A stretch of 64,000 bases of DNA, from positions 79,360,001 through 79,424,000 of the forward strand of contig JBITNC010000001.1 of NCBI GenBank assembly GCA_050084985.1, read 5' to 3'. This DNA comes from Nageia nagi (taxonomy: Eukaryota > Pinophyta). How positions within the stretch are numbered: position 1 is the first letter of the stretch; each line of letters opens with the position of its first letter. Position numbers and translations under genes: made by a program. The notes below the pieces were generated by a model. It searched no databases. It was given only the letters and a program-made list of their open reading frames with translations, and was not told where the DNA came from. Of the stretch, positions 50,081-61,329 are shown piece by piece.

Positions 50081-51690
50081 ATGCTAAGGATCATATCCAA
50101 GCCAAATATGCAAAAAAGGTTAATATCAACACAAAGACCAACCCTAAAAATATTTTGATTGGAAAATCATGTGTTTGAAAAGAAAGAGAGAAAATAATAT
50201 ATGTTATAAATATTGATTTCATAGCCTGGGAGTACAAGAAGTTGAATAGATATGATTTGGCTATCATCACACATACCATACCACTGAAGCTAAAATCTAG
50301 GCCTTTCATAAAACAATAAAAGGTTTTCAACCCCATTCTAAAACCAATCATTTTTTAGGAAGTTCAAAAACTAGCATGAGCCAACATCATCTTCCCAGTT
50401 CAACATTCCTCCTAGGTGGAAAATATAGTACCTATGTGAAATAAGAGCAAATAGATAAGAGTGTGTATAGATTTTTGTCATCTTAATCGAGCTTCAAAAA
50501 AAGATAATTACCCTCTACCCTTATTGGATAAAGTGTTGCAAATAGTCAATAGTTCCCAGATGATGTCATTTCTAGATAGATATTTAGGGTATAATCATAT
50601 CCTATTCAATGAAAATGATAGACTGAAGATAACTTTCACCTCCAAATGGGGAACATTCACCTACATTTGTATGCCTTTCATTCTAATCAATGTAGCAATT
50701 TTTCAAAGGTCTATGGACTTCAATTTCAAAGGATTGATTAGGAAATCCATTATCATATATATGGATGACTTTATAGTTTTCTCAAAAAATAAGTCCCAAC
50801 ATGTAAAAGATTTGAAAAAAGTTTACGAAAGATGCCAAAATTTTAGAATCTCTCTTAAGTCAAAGAAAATTATATTTGGGGCCTCAAGTGAGAAGCTAGT
50901 GGGCACATCATCTCAGAGTATGGAATCTCAATCGATTATAAGAGATTAGTTATTCAAAATATTTCATATCCTTCAAGTAAAAAAGAATTGAGCTATTTCC
51001 TAGGAATGATAAATTTTTTCCACAAATTCATTTTTGGATTTGCTGAAATTACATGACCCATAAATGATATGTTAAATAAGGGTCAAATATAGTTTGGAAT
51101 GCTAAGACCAAAAATGCTTTTCAAGCAATCAAAGAAGCCATAATCAATGCCCTAATACTGACTAGCCCAAACTATAATAAGTCATTTTTTCTTTACTCTT
51201 TTGCTTTGGACCATTCCATTGTTGGTGTTCTCACCCAAAGGGATGATAACTAAGAGGAAAGGCCAATAGCTTGTATGAGCGTTCCTCTGCAGGATGCTAC
51301 CTTAAGATACTTTGTATTGGAGAAAAAAGCCTATGCTTTAGTACAATCATTGAAAAAATTTAGGCACTACATTCTATAGAACAAATTTCTAGTAGTTGTT
51401 GTAGATCTTGCCATGAAATCCCTCTTAATCTAGCATGAATTAGGAGAGAAATAAGGAAATTGGGTTGTAGTTCTTCAAGAATATGATCTATCTATCCATC
51501 CAATGAAAATAGTTCATGGTCAAGGGATCATAAAATTATTAGCTAATTACAATAGTGATCCTCAAGAATATAAAGCAATGATTGGCTAATATACCTTACC
51601 TAAAAGCTCTTAGAATGAAGACATAATCAGATATTTGATGATGAGGACTTACCCTCCTTGCTTCAACATGTTACAAAAGGGATCCTTGAG
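50081..51690 (+). pseudogene. Gypsy-B RT-RNase H block, copy B (tandem duplicate)
   Basis: This block repeats copy A at an offset of about 1630 bp at its start and about 1617 bp at its end, with many substitutions between them. RT has CIDFCHLNRASKKDNYPLPL, MMSFLDRYLGYN and an intact IYMDD (near 50755). RNase H has LDHSIVGVLTQRDD and LEKKAYALVQSLKK. The open piece 50461-50949 is 162 codons. The junction between copies falls inside the linker, so copy A's RNase H is followed by a second RT start rather than by integrase. Confidence 0.85.
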
Positions 51691-52850
51691 GTATAAGATT
51701 GTAAAGTTCATGTTCTGAGAAGGCAAACTATACAAAAGGAACTATTATGGATTGTATTTAAGATATATATAAGATCCTCAAAGCAGAGAAGTGCTATAGT
51801 AGTTTCATGATCTAGAAAATGGTACATGCCATGCTTTAGGTTGCACTTTGTTCCATCATATCCTAAGAGCTGGATATTATTATCCCTCTATCTTTAAATA
51901 TGCCCATTAATATGCAAGGAAATGCCATGTATGCCAAATCTTGGATGGAAGACATAAAATATCCAAGTTACCCCTGCAACTCATTCTCAATTACAAGCCA
52001 TTTACTTAATGGGGACTTGATTTTGTAGGGGTCATCCATCTCCACTCTTCCTCAAGGCATCTTTTTATATTGATGGCCACCAATTACTGCACTTGTTGGT
52101 TCGAGGCACAAGCTTGCAAAAATGCTACTTTTGAGATAGTGATCAAATTCCTCAAAGAATATATCATCACCCACTTTGACATGCCACATTCATTAGTCAC
52201 TAAAAATGGACCTGCATTCATATCCATTCCTCTATTATAATGGGCCTATGATCATGGTATCATTTTAAAGTTTATAGCCAGTTACTATCCTCAAGGAAAT
52301 AGAGTGGCTAAATCTACCAACAAGAATTTGATAGGAGTGATAAAAAGATTTTTCAAGAGTAACCTGTCAAATTGGCATATGGACTAATCAAATCAAAATC
52401 AAACAATCTCTTGGGATAATCCCCTTTCAATTGGTATATGGCACTAAACCATTTTTTCTCACACATCTCAAAATAGCTACTTTGTAGTTCCCGAAGGACT
52501 ATGTTTATGATGAAAATATTATAGAAGCCAAAATGCTGTAGCTCCTCTAGTTAGAAGAGAAAAGAGAATATGCTTTTGATTTCATGGTTCAGATATAGTT
52601 GAGAATTAAAATATGGTTTGATAAATCCATGCAACATAAATAATTTAGGTTAGCAGACCTGGTATTATTATGGGATAAAGCTCACAAAGAAAGAGGAAAG
52701 CATTCTAAATTTATAAATTATGGCTCAAGCCTTTCCAAATTTCATCATTTGTTGGAAAAAAATACTTTTAAGCTAAAGAAAATAATTAGAGAATAACTAT
52801 TATTTTCCATCAATGACAAACATCTCAAGCATTACTTTCAATAGCCAAGT
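51691..52850 (+). pseudogene. Gypsy-B integrase
   Basis: The zinc-binding region ends with CHVC (51923-51934). WGLDFVG holds the first catalytic Asp (52019). The second motif reads KNGPAF instead of DNGPAF (52202) and the Glu after YYPQGN reads Lys (52310), so two of three catalytic residues are lost. The C-terminal part has FRLADLVLLWDKAHKERGKHS and ends near HLKHYFQ at about 52840. The set of motifs is that of Tat/Athila-type Gypsy elements. Confidence 0.85.
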
Positions 52851-54989
52851 TTGAGGCTTGATGTACATATTGTACATATTGCAGTCTCTCTTTTGATTAT
52901 TTATTTCAAAAAAAATAAAAATAAAAAGAGAGAAGAAAGTATGTTGTTGTTTTGATTTGTTTTAACTAGTGTTTATGCCTCAACACACTCTCTCTTTTTC
53001 TTTCTAAAAAGGGTGGGGATCCTCAGTCTAGAAAGAAAATCAAGAGATTCACAAGGCTTGATTCGAGGAGCATCTCAAGAAATAATGGGAAGAAAGTTAA
53101 TTAGAAAAGCTTGAAGTGCAACTTTAAAATACAACCAAAATTCTTACTTATAACAAAGAAAATGCTTTCTTAAATACTCATCTTTGTGGATGAGGATGAA
53201 GTTCAAATCATGCTCAAAACAACTAAAATCACCAAGATTATATGAATAGCCATGGATTTTGCATTAAGTTTTCAAAATAACCTTTCACTTAGCACATAAC
53301 TTCTAAAAGGAATCATTATAAATCCAAAAATGAGAAAATGGCTAATTTGTGAATCATTATGAATCATTTGGGTATCCATATTTTGCCCCTTTTTGAATTA
53401 TCTGCTAATTTGTGAGCAGAGGATAATTTAAAAACTTACATTTTAGAAGGGAGGTATGTTCAAGTTTTTAACTTGTATTTTTACCTTTTAGTTAGTGTTT
53501 TGGATTAACTTATTCCCTATGAAAATAAGACAATTTTGATTGATTGAACTATGATTAAATTCATTTTTTAATCTTTTATGTTTGATGCATTTTGAAAGTA
53601 GTGTGGTTGTATTATCAAAGTGAAAATTATTAGTATCACTATACCATGTGATGTTTGTGGTAGGTACATGATGAGTCTCTGTGCCATTGGATGTATATCA
53701 AAGCTAGCATGTGATAAAGAAGTTACCTTGTGAATATATATATTTTGATTATTTTGCTTATGGTCCAAGTAGTTAGGTTACATGATAATCTTACGTAAAA
53801 ATTCATTCAATATTTTTAATCATATCCAAAATCGTCATTATTCTATCTTTCAAAAGAAGGGCCATTTTTCATATTTAGAATTACTCAAGAGTTTTAGTTT
53901 TTTTAAAATAGTTGGCTTTGGTCAAGTCAACAAGTGAGAAATTTATTCCTTTTATTTTTTACACATTTTTTAGTTTTTAGGGTTTTTTGTATACATTTTA
54001 TTTTAGAATAATGTGAGGTATTAATGATAATTTTCTTAATGTTACCTCACAAGGGACCCAAGATACATGTATTTCATCCAATTCTTGTGCTAGGAAAGTT
54101 TGAGTATTTTTTGTTATAGACCTATGCTAGACTTAAACTGGAAGGAGAGTTTAGGTATTCATATGTTTTTTATTCATGCTTGGTTATTTTTATCTCAATT
54201 ATGAACTAGAAAGAGGGATTAAATGTTTTACTCATTAGTCACTCATTTTTGAATTTTTTAGTATTTAGTATTTTCATTATGTTATGGATCATAGATGACT
54301 AGTTTGGATCGTCAATGTCCCAAGTAAATTATCGACGTTTGACTTAAAATTGTTGATTTCTTGGTCATGATCAAAATAAAAAAGACAAAGTGACTTGTCA
54401 TTTTTAAAATTTGCTTGCACATCTATCAGAGTTCTTTCACTCTCTTATCTCCATAATCACCAAGTTTGACCTCTTTTGTATACCTCCTATCATTTATGTG
54501 GGCTAAGATGTCACTGAGGAGGCCAACTTTTCGTATGAGACTGATTAGAGAGGAGGTAGGATTTTAAAACCCTTCTTTATTGGTTTTTTGCTTAATATGT
54601 TTTTTTTAAGTCTTAATTTAAAAAATGGAAATCATAGGAGTAGTTATTTTTGTATTTAAACACTTTTTAACCATTTAGATTTTTATTTTTGCTTGATTTT
54701 AAGTGTTTTTAATATTTTTACAAATTTTTGGTTTGCAATCGTTGGCTAGACTCGAAGGGCTTTAGAATCATTGGCGTTTGGCTAGAGGATGCTAACGATT
54801 TTGTAACTTAGTTACCAATCTTTGCCATTCCAAACCTTTTTTTTTTGGCTTAATTATATTGCTTCTTAGGTTTGGGACATCTTCAAGCCTATAGGATGTT
54901 ATCCTACCATCTTATAGGAGGTACATCCCTTTCTTACCATTGCATACCACACTTTCTTTTGAAGTGTGGGTTTTGGGGCTAGACCCTAC
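52851..54989 (+). other. non-coding spacer after Gypsy-B pol
   Basis: AT-rich DNA with no domain until the PMD remnant. AAAAAGGGTGGGG (52987-52999) looks like a polypurine tract, but no LTR could be paired with what follows. Confidence 0.4.
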
Positions 54990-56830
54990 ATGGGTTGTAT
55001 TCACTAGGAGTACCCTCTTTTAGCAATTTTGCTTGAGAGGTGGGACTTCACCAGTTCTACCTTTCATCTCCTGATAGGGGAGATCATTATTACTATAGAG
55101 GACATTCAGTAGTTGTACTAGTTACTTATTCATGGTTAGCATATTCAGTACACGATCAATAGGGATGATATTCTTCCAACCATTTTCTACTTGTATGGGA
55201 TTAACAGAGTGGATGCAGTTCTATCTAAGATAAGCTTAGGGGCTATTAGATATTATCAGTACTAGCAGGATGATTAACAGGGGAGCATCATGTTATCCTT
55301 TGTTATGGTAATGATTTAGTGTTATGCTTTACTTGATACTTGTAGTGGCATATTTCCATGGTCACTATTACTGGTTGCTACAAACATGATGTAGCATGGT
55401 ACTATTTATGCATGGACTCCCACGCTACTAGTATAGGTCTATAGGGAGTAATTTTTTTGTTCTCAAGATCATAGATCTTCATTATTTATGACTATCACTC
55501 TTTAGGCTTGGGGATATGAGCATATTGGTGTGGCTCACCCTCCAGGATTTCCAATTTTAGGCTTTGATACACATACTATGTATCCAATTGGTATCATTAG
55601 GTGGAGGAATAACTTCTATATTCATCCCATTAATTGTGTATGTCAGGACATTCATTACTATCACACTATGCTTACTTGGCTAGTCCTTGATCATGTGAGG
55701 TTCAGGCCTTATTGCTTATATCTAGCATGGGATGAGCTTAAGGTTGAGATTACAAGGATTAGATAGGCCAGGGTTCTTAGTGGTTAGTAGACTAAGTTTC
55801 TAGATTTTTTTAGTTTGATCATGTCAAGCACAAGTTCACCCTTATACAAAACATCCCTCTAGAGACTATGAAATATTAGTGATAAAGGATTCTTCCTATC
55901 GAGGGGGTTCAACCAATGGTATATATTGAGCCTGATCTTACATAAGAGGAGGCATTAGAGGAGGAGTCCATAAAGGATGATGTAGGAGTCATTGAGGCTT
56001 TTATTGCATGGTGACAGGTTAAGATAGAGAGTGATGAGGAGTAGGGATGTAGGGTGCATCCGAGAGTGGAGGATCCCAATGTTGAGGCTAGAGTAGTAGA
56101 GGAGATCGAGATGGAGTCTATTATAGAAATTCTTAAGGAGAATGCATAGGGTGAGGAGGCTACATAGGGTGAGGTGGTTGATATTAGAGAGGAGTATGTA
56201 CCTCCCCCTCAGGTGCTCAACATTGATGCTTTATTGGTGGATATATATGAGTTATGATTCCAATCAGCTTAGTCTAACTTGGCTTGCTATAGATACTAAG
56301 TTGAGAGAGATTACTATAGGTGGGAGAGAGATGAGGCCCATGCCATGTACATATGCTTCAATAGCAGTAGGCTAGGGGAGGCAGTACTTTTATAGGTGTT
56401 GATAGTCAGTCCTCATCTTTTATGAGAGGCATTTTTCAATAAAGGGTCTATTACATGAGCATTGTGGCTACTTGGTTGACTAGTATCCCAAATTTTATTG
56501 TTGGCATATCATATCCACTTCCTCTAAGGGATTATATTTTGGTGGATATCAGCACATTTCCTATAGCTATAGCTAGTGGTGCATAGGGGATGACTAGTAC
56601 TCAAGGTAGGCCAACTAGATCAGAATTATCTCATAGCAAGAGTGCAAATGTGGGTGTATCATCTCAACATATTGTTAGATCTTCTGAGCTACACATAGCA
56701 GCATGTGACATGAGTCCTAGTGTTTCAATAGGGATTGCACATCTAGGATGAGGTACAGAAGAGACTAGTGGTCAAGATAGAGGAGAGGATAGCTCTCATG
56801 AGGATTCCTCAGCAAGGTGATATTATGTTG
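54990..56830 (+). pseudogene. plant mobile domain (MAIN-like) protein remnant
   Basis: Translation near 55040 gives RWDFTSSTFHL, GEIIITIEDI and IHGEHIQYT (after small gaps). This is the signature start of the plant mobile domain, also seen in MAIN/MAIL1 proteins and in transposon-encoded relatives. Further on come AWGYEHIGVAHPPG (about 55510) and, in the open 78-codon piece 55530-55766, YPIGIIRWRNNFYI and RPYCLYLAWDEL. An acidic, Glu-rich tail extends to about 56830. Stops and shifts are frequent. PMD genes are known to travel with Ty3/Gypsy and Mutator-type elements. Here it lies downstream of, and on the same strand as, Gypsy-B pol, so it may be that element's extra ORF or a separate insertion. 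Confidence 0.5.
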
Positions 56831-59800
56831 TTATCATGTTATTTTATGCTAGACATTGAATTATGATAGGATTTGATAGTGATATTGTTCTTACATATTT
56901 TTTAAAATCATGGGGGAATGATCTATTTTCATAGTGGACATGTCTTATTATTTTTTATCGATGGATCTCTCATGGTTATTTTTTGAGGATGATGATGATG
57001 TTTTATGCATGTTTTAATATTATGTTTATGATGTATGGAAATTAATGATATATGTTTTTATATGCATGCATTAGGTTTTGATATCTTAACTTATAAATAT
57101 TTTATTTTATGTTTTGGTAAGATGTTTAGCTTAGTATTTGATGCATGTTTTCATAAATCAATATTGTGACACTATGGATGTATGTATAATAAATAAAATG
57201 AGTTAGTATATTTATATGAGATTGTTATATGTAGGATAATATTTTATTTGTAATAGTACAAAATCATATAACATCATTTTTGTTCTTGGCTACTTTTATA
57301 CATGATTTTAGCTTAGTATGATATTTTAACTTCATTTTAGAGCATTATAATTATCTATTTGATTTTGGATAATATTTTTATTTGTAATAGTATAGAAATC
57401 ATATATCATCATTTTTTATTTTTCTTGGGTATTTATACAAATGAGATGATGTATGTATGTAAAATGGCATGAATGGTATGAACACACATGGATGGACATA
57501 TGAATGTATGCACATGAATAAATGAATATGAATGGATGGTATAACTATTTAAATATTCAAACATGACAATTTATTTAACCTACCAAGATTATAATAATAA
57601 TGAGATATATGTATTATAAATAAGATGTACGTATAATATAATAAAGAAGTGTAATAAGTAATATTCACACTAACTTCATAAAATAATCTTTTGTTTCAAT
57701 TTCTTCGACTAAGAATGATATAAAACAAAGTTATGATACACTTAAGTTTATTATGAACTCATGTGTGTGCAATGATATTCATTTCCTTCTCTTAACATTC
57801 ACTAATTTAATGTTCAAAGAGCATAAACTATATAAGTTGATTTATCCATGTGAAACATCCAAAGGTCCATCTAAAAGGGTGTACATATCACCTTTTTGTA
57901 ATATATACCTCACTTCTAAACATGTGTTCATAGCCTCAGTGAAGATTAAGCTCTAGATCTCATTATAGCCTTACTCTATTGCCAATTAGGAATCCATAGC
58001 CCTGATAGAGGATACTGTAATTACCCAATAATTCTACTTTTATTTTCATTTTGTTTCTTCTTTTTTATTTTTATTTTTATTTTTTGCACATATTATCTTT
58101 CTATAGTTTTTCCTTTTATCCTATCTTTTGGGTTTAGGATGAAGTGAAATAATAGGACAATTAATCACTCAAAATTATGCTCCAAGAACATCAAATTTTT
58201 CATTGTTTTGAGATTTATAATATGTGAAAGAGTATGAGTTCACAACATCTTAATAGTGTATAAGGTCATGTTTGTTTATCATTCGAAGTTTTAGAAACCT
58301 TGCAAAAGATGTTTTGACATAATAGGGCATGAATATTATACCTATAAACTACTCCTTTATTTATATGTATAGCTATATATATATATATATGAAGAATGTA
58401 TGGATGGATTTATAGGGTGTTTACATACTTATCTTGGTAAGTTACTATGATAATCATGATTCACATTTAAAAACTTCACAATGATGGACAAAATGAACAA
58501 AGTAAACACAATGGTATAATGCAAACACATAGGGAAGTGTATCCAATAGCCAAGATGCTTTAGAAATAATTTTATGAGTATACATAAATATATTTATTTT
58601 TTATTTTTATAATGTTTTTTATTCAATCAATATCTTCTATCTATACATAATGGATCCTTAGTCAAGTGAGTATTTGTCATAACTCATTATGGGTAATGGG
58701 CTAAAAATGATGAGTATGAATGAAATGGTTAATAATCCATTGTGTGGCATGATGAGTGACAAACAAAGCAAACATGAAATCCCAATGAAAATATTCTTAG
58801 ATATAATATGGGCCATGGTGAGCTCATCAAAAGACTCCTAAGGTTGTAAGGTCGATGGTCCACAAAATTTAATGAATCTATAGAAAAATGGGCTAACACT
58901 AGCATTAATCATAATCCTCCATATGAAGTTTGGTCTAGAAAGTAGGCAGATAAGATCTTGGAGAAATTTTTCATCATGTATGTTACGAATCAGGCAAGTT
59001 CTCCAACATGGTTTATGATCAAAATAGAGGTCCACCCAAAAGGAATCTTTCAAAGTGTTATAAGCATGATCAAACCTATCTAATAGACTTGTTAATGCCA
59101 TCATACATAAAATTTTATTTTGAACACCCTTAGGTCACTTAGAAAAATGGTTTGTATATAAATATAATGATTGGACCTGACTCTCCACATGGTCACTTGG
59201 GAATGTACATGGTGATCATGAGATATGAAGGGAGGATAATTCCCAAGAAGTAGGTGTAACGTGATATGGATAAAAAGCCTCTTGATTGGTAGGTTCAAAA
59301 GCATAATGGGGATGAATCATGATGCTTGGTATTTTAGAATGCAATCAACCACCTACAATATCATATGCAAATTTAAGAAGTTGCATAAGGTTTTCTAAAG
59401 ACACAGTTCATATATCAAGCTTTTGTTTGCATGAAAATATTAATAAGCATGCAACTATTAAGCAATATATAAACACACACACACATATGTACACGAAATA
59501 AATTTTTATTTATTTTTAAAATTTTCAAATGTTTTTGTTATTTTTATAATATTATTTCATTTTTGTATTTTTTATTTTTATAATATTTTTTATTTTCTTT
59601 TTGTGGTTTTTTACAACAGAATATGATTTACAACCCTTGAATGATGATAGAAAACAACTTTCCTACAAATAACCCAATGTTTGTGATCCAAGAAGTAATA
59701 GTAAGGAGATTGTAATCAAAGGTGAATAGGACCTTATCCTATAATAGATGGTTGGGAATGAATGGGATATGAAATGAGGGGTAGGATTGGTGGTTTTTGT

Positions 59801-61329
59801 TTAAACTTCCTAATGACTCTCTTGAATTCTTTTGGCAAAGTTGAAGCTTCAATATGTTCTTTAGGAAGTGTCAAAAAGGAAGGTATGTATTTAAGATGTA
59901 AAGAAACAAAAGGTAGTTGGATTGATGGCAATGGATAAGTCCAAGGAGTATGGAACAAGGCTCCCTACAGAAAAACCAAAATCTTTATTATCAATGATAT
60001 TAGAAAAGTATACTTGTCCAATATCTTCAATTTATTTTCTTTCATTTAGATGTTGATTGATTCATTTAAATCATATTTTCACATTCAAGGGATTGTTCAC
60101 TATAACAACTATTACTAAACAATGAACTATAATCATACACAATCTCATCCTTTGGAAAATATGACACAAAATATGATAGTACTTGATAAAAAATGACTGA
60201 ATTCAAAATAAAAGGGTAACCCATAAATTTGATATGAACATATTCAATGCAATCTATCATAATTTTGGGTTTATCTTAGGGATAATGGAAGCAAAACCAT
60301 TATATTAAAATCATTTTAGATTCTTGTTCCATCCATATTTCTTATACTTTAATTTCAATAGCAACCTTGAAGCCACTTATTTTTATTTCCCATGCATTTG
60401 ATGTATGAGTTTGAAAGAATTTTTTGGCTATTTCTAATTGCACTTATTTAGGTAAATCAAAGAAATATGCCATGAGGCATGAGGAGTTTTTCTGAGTAAT
60501 TGCATATAAACATCTCCTTTATACCTATCCATGAAACTCTGACTGATGCAATCAAGTTGGACATGTTCTTGTTTAGGAATTTCTATCATTTTGATTACCA
60601 CTATTTTTTCACAATAATCAAAAGGTGATGGGGATATGAATCTTGAATTTATTCAAGAAAAATTATTTATTGATATTTCTTTTAACTTTTTTCAATTTCC
60701 TAGGTCTAGGTACAAATGAGGTAAAAAATCATATATTAACTTCTAATGACACAAATCTCCCACAAGCGAATTCATCCAAGTCATAATTGGATGTAAACTT
60801 TGTGGGCCTTAGGATGCAACATCTAAAACCCAATCATTAAAAGTACAATCAAGAATAATTTTAGGAGTTGTAGTAGACCAATACAAGCATAGTAAATTTA
60901 TTTTTTATACTTGCTCATAATAATGATAATAACCTTGGAAATACATGGCTTTATCTAGATAAACTCAATATTTTCTCCTTTAACACAAATTTTTCAACCA
61001 TGAAATGCACCTGGACAGTGACGCAAGGCTAAATCCCTTTGTATGTAAACAAGTAATTAAAGAACATTCCATGCTCCTACAAAAGTAAATGTAGCGAGTC
61101 TAGATATGGATTTGTCTCCCAAATATCTAGAATTTTCAAACCATGGTTCTTGCCTTATTCCTTTTCTTTCTAGTGGCACGTGAACACTCTTGATTCTCTT
61201 AATCATCATATATTAAACCATTTATTTTTATCAATTAATTGTAAGAATTTTGTTCTTTTTTATCTAAATATTTATAATATATACATAAATAACAAAAGTA
61301 ATTCTAACCATAAAAGAGACGAAAATGCA
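56831..61329. other. unassigned AT-rich DNA with simple repeats
   Basis: GGGGGAATGATCT (56922-56934) could be a polypurine tract plus LTR start, but no partner was found. ATGAATGG-type simple repeats occur at about 57430-57540, a (TA)n run at 58375-58391 and a short (AC)n run near 59471-59484. Minus-strand open frames of 64-88 codons (58838, 59734, 60066) show no recognisable domain. Confidence 0.4.

Noticed and set aside
58375-58391. (TA)n run
   Set aside because: Ordinary microsatellite in AT-rich DNA with no adjacent signal.
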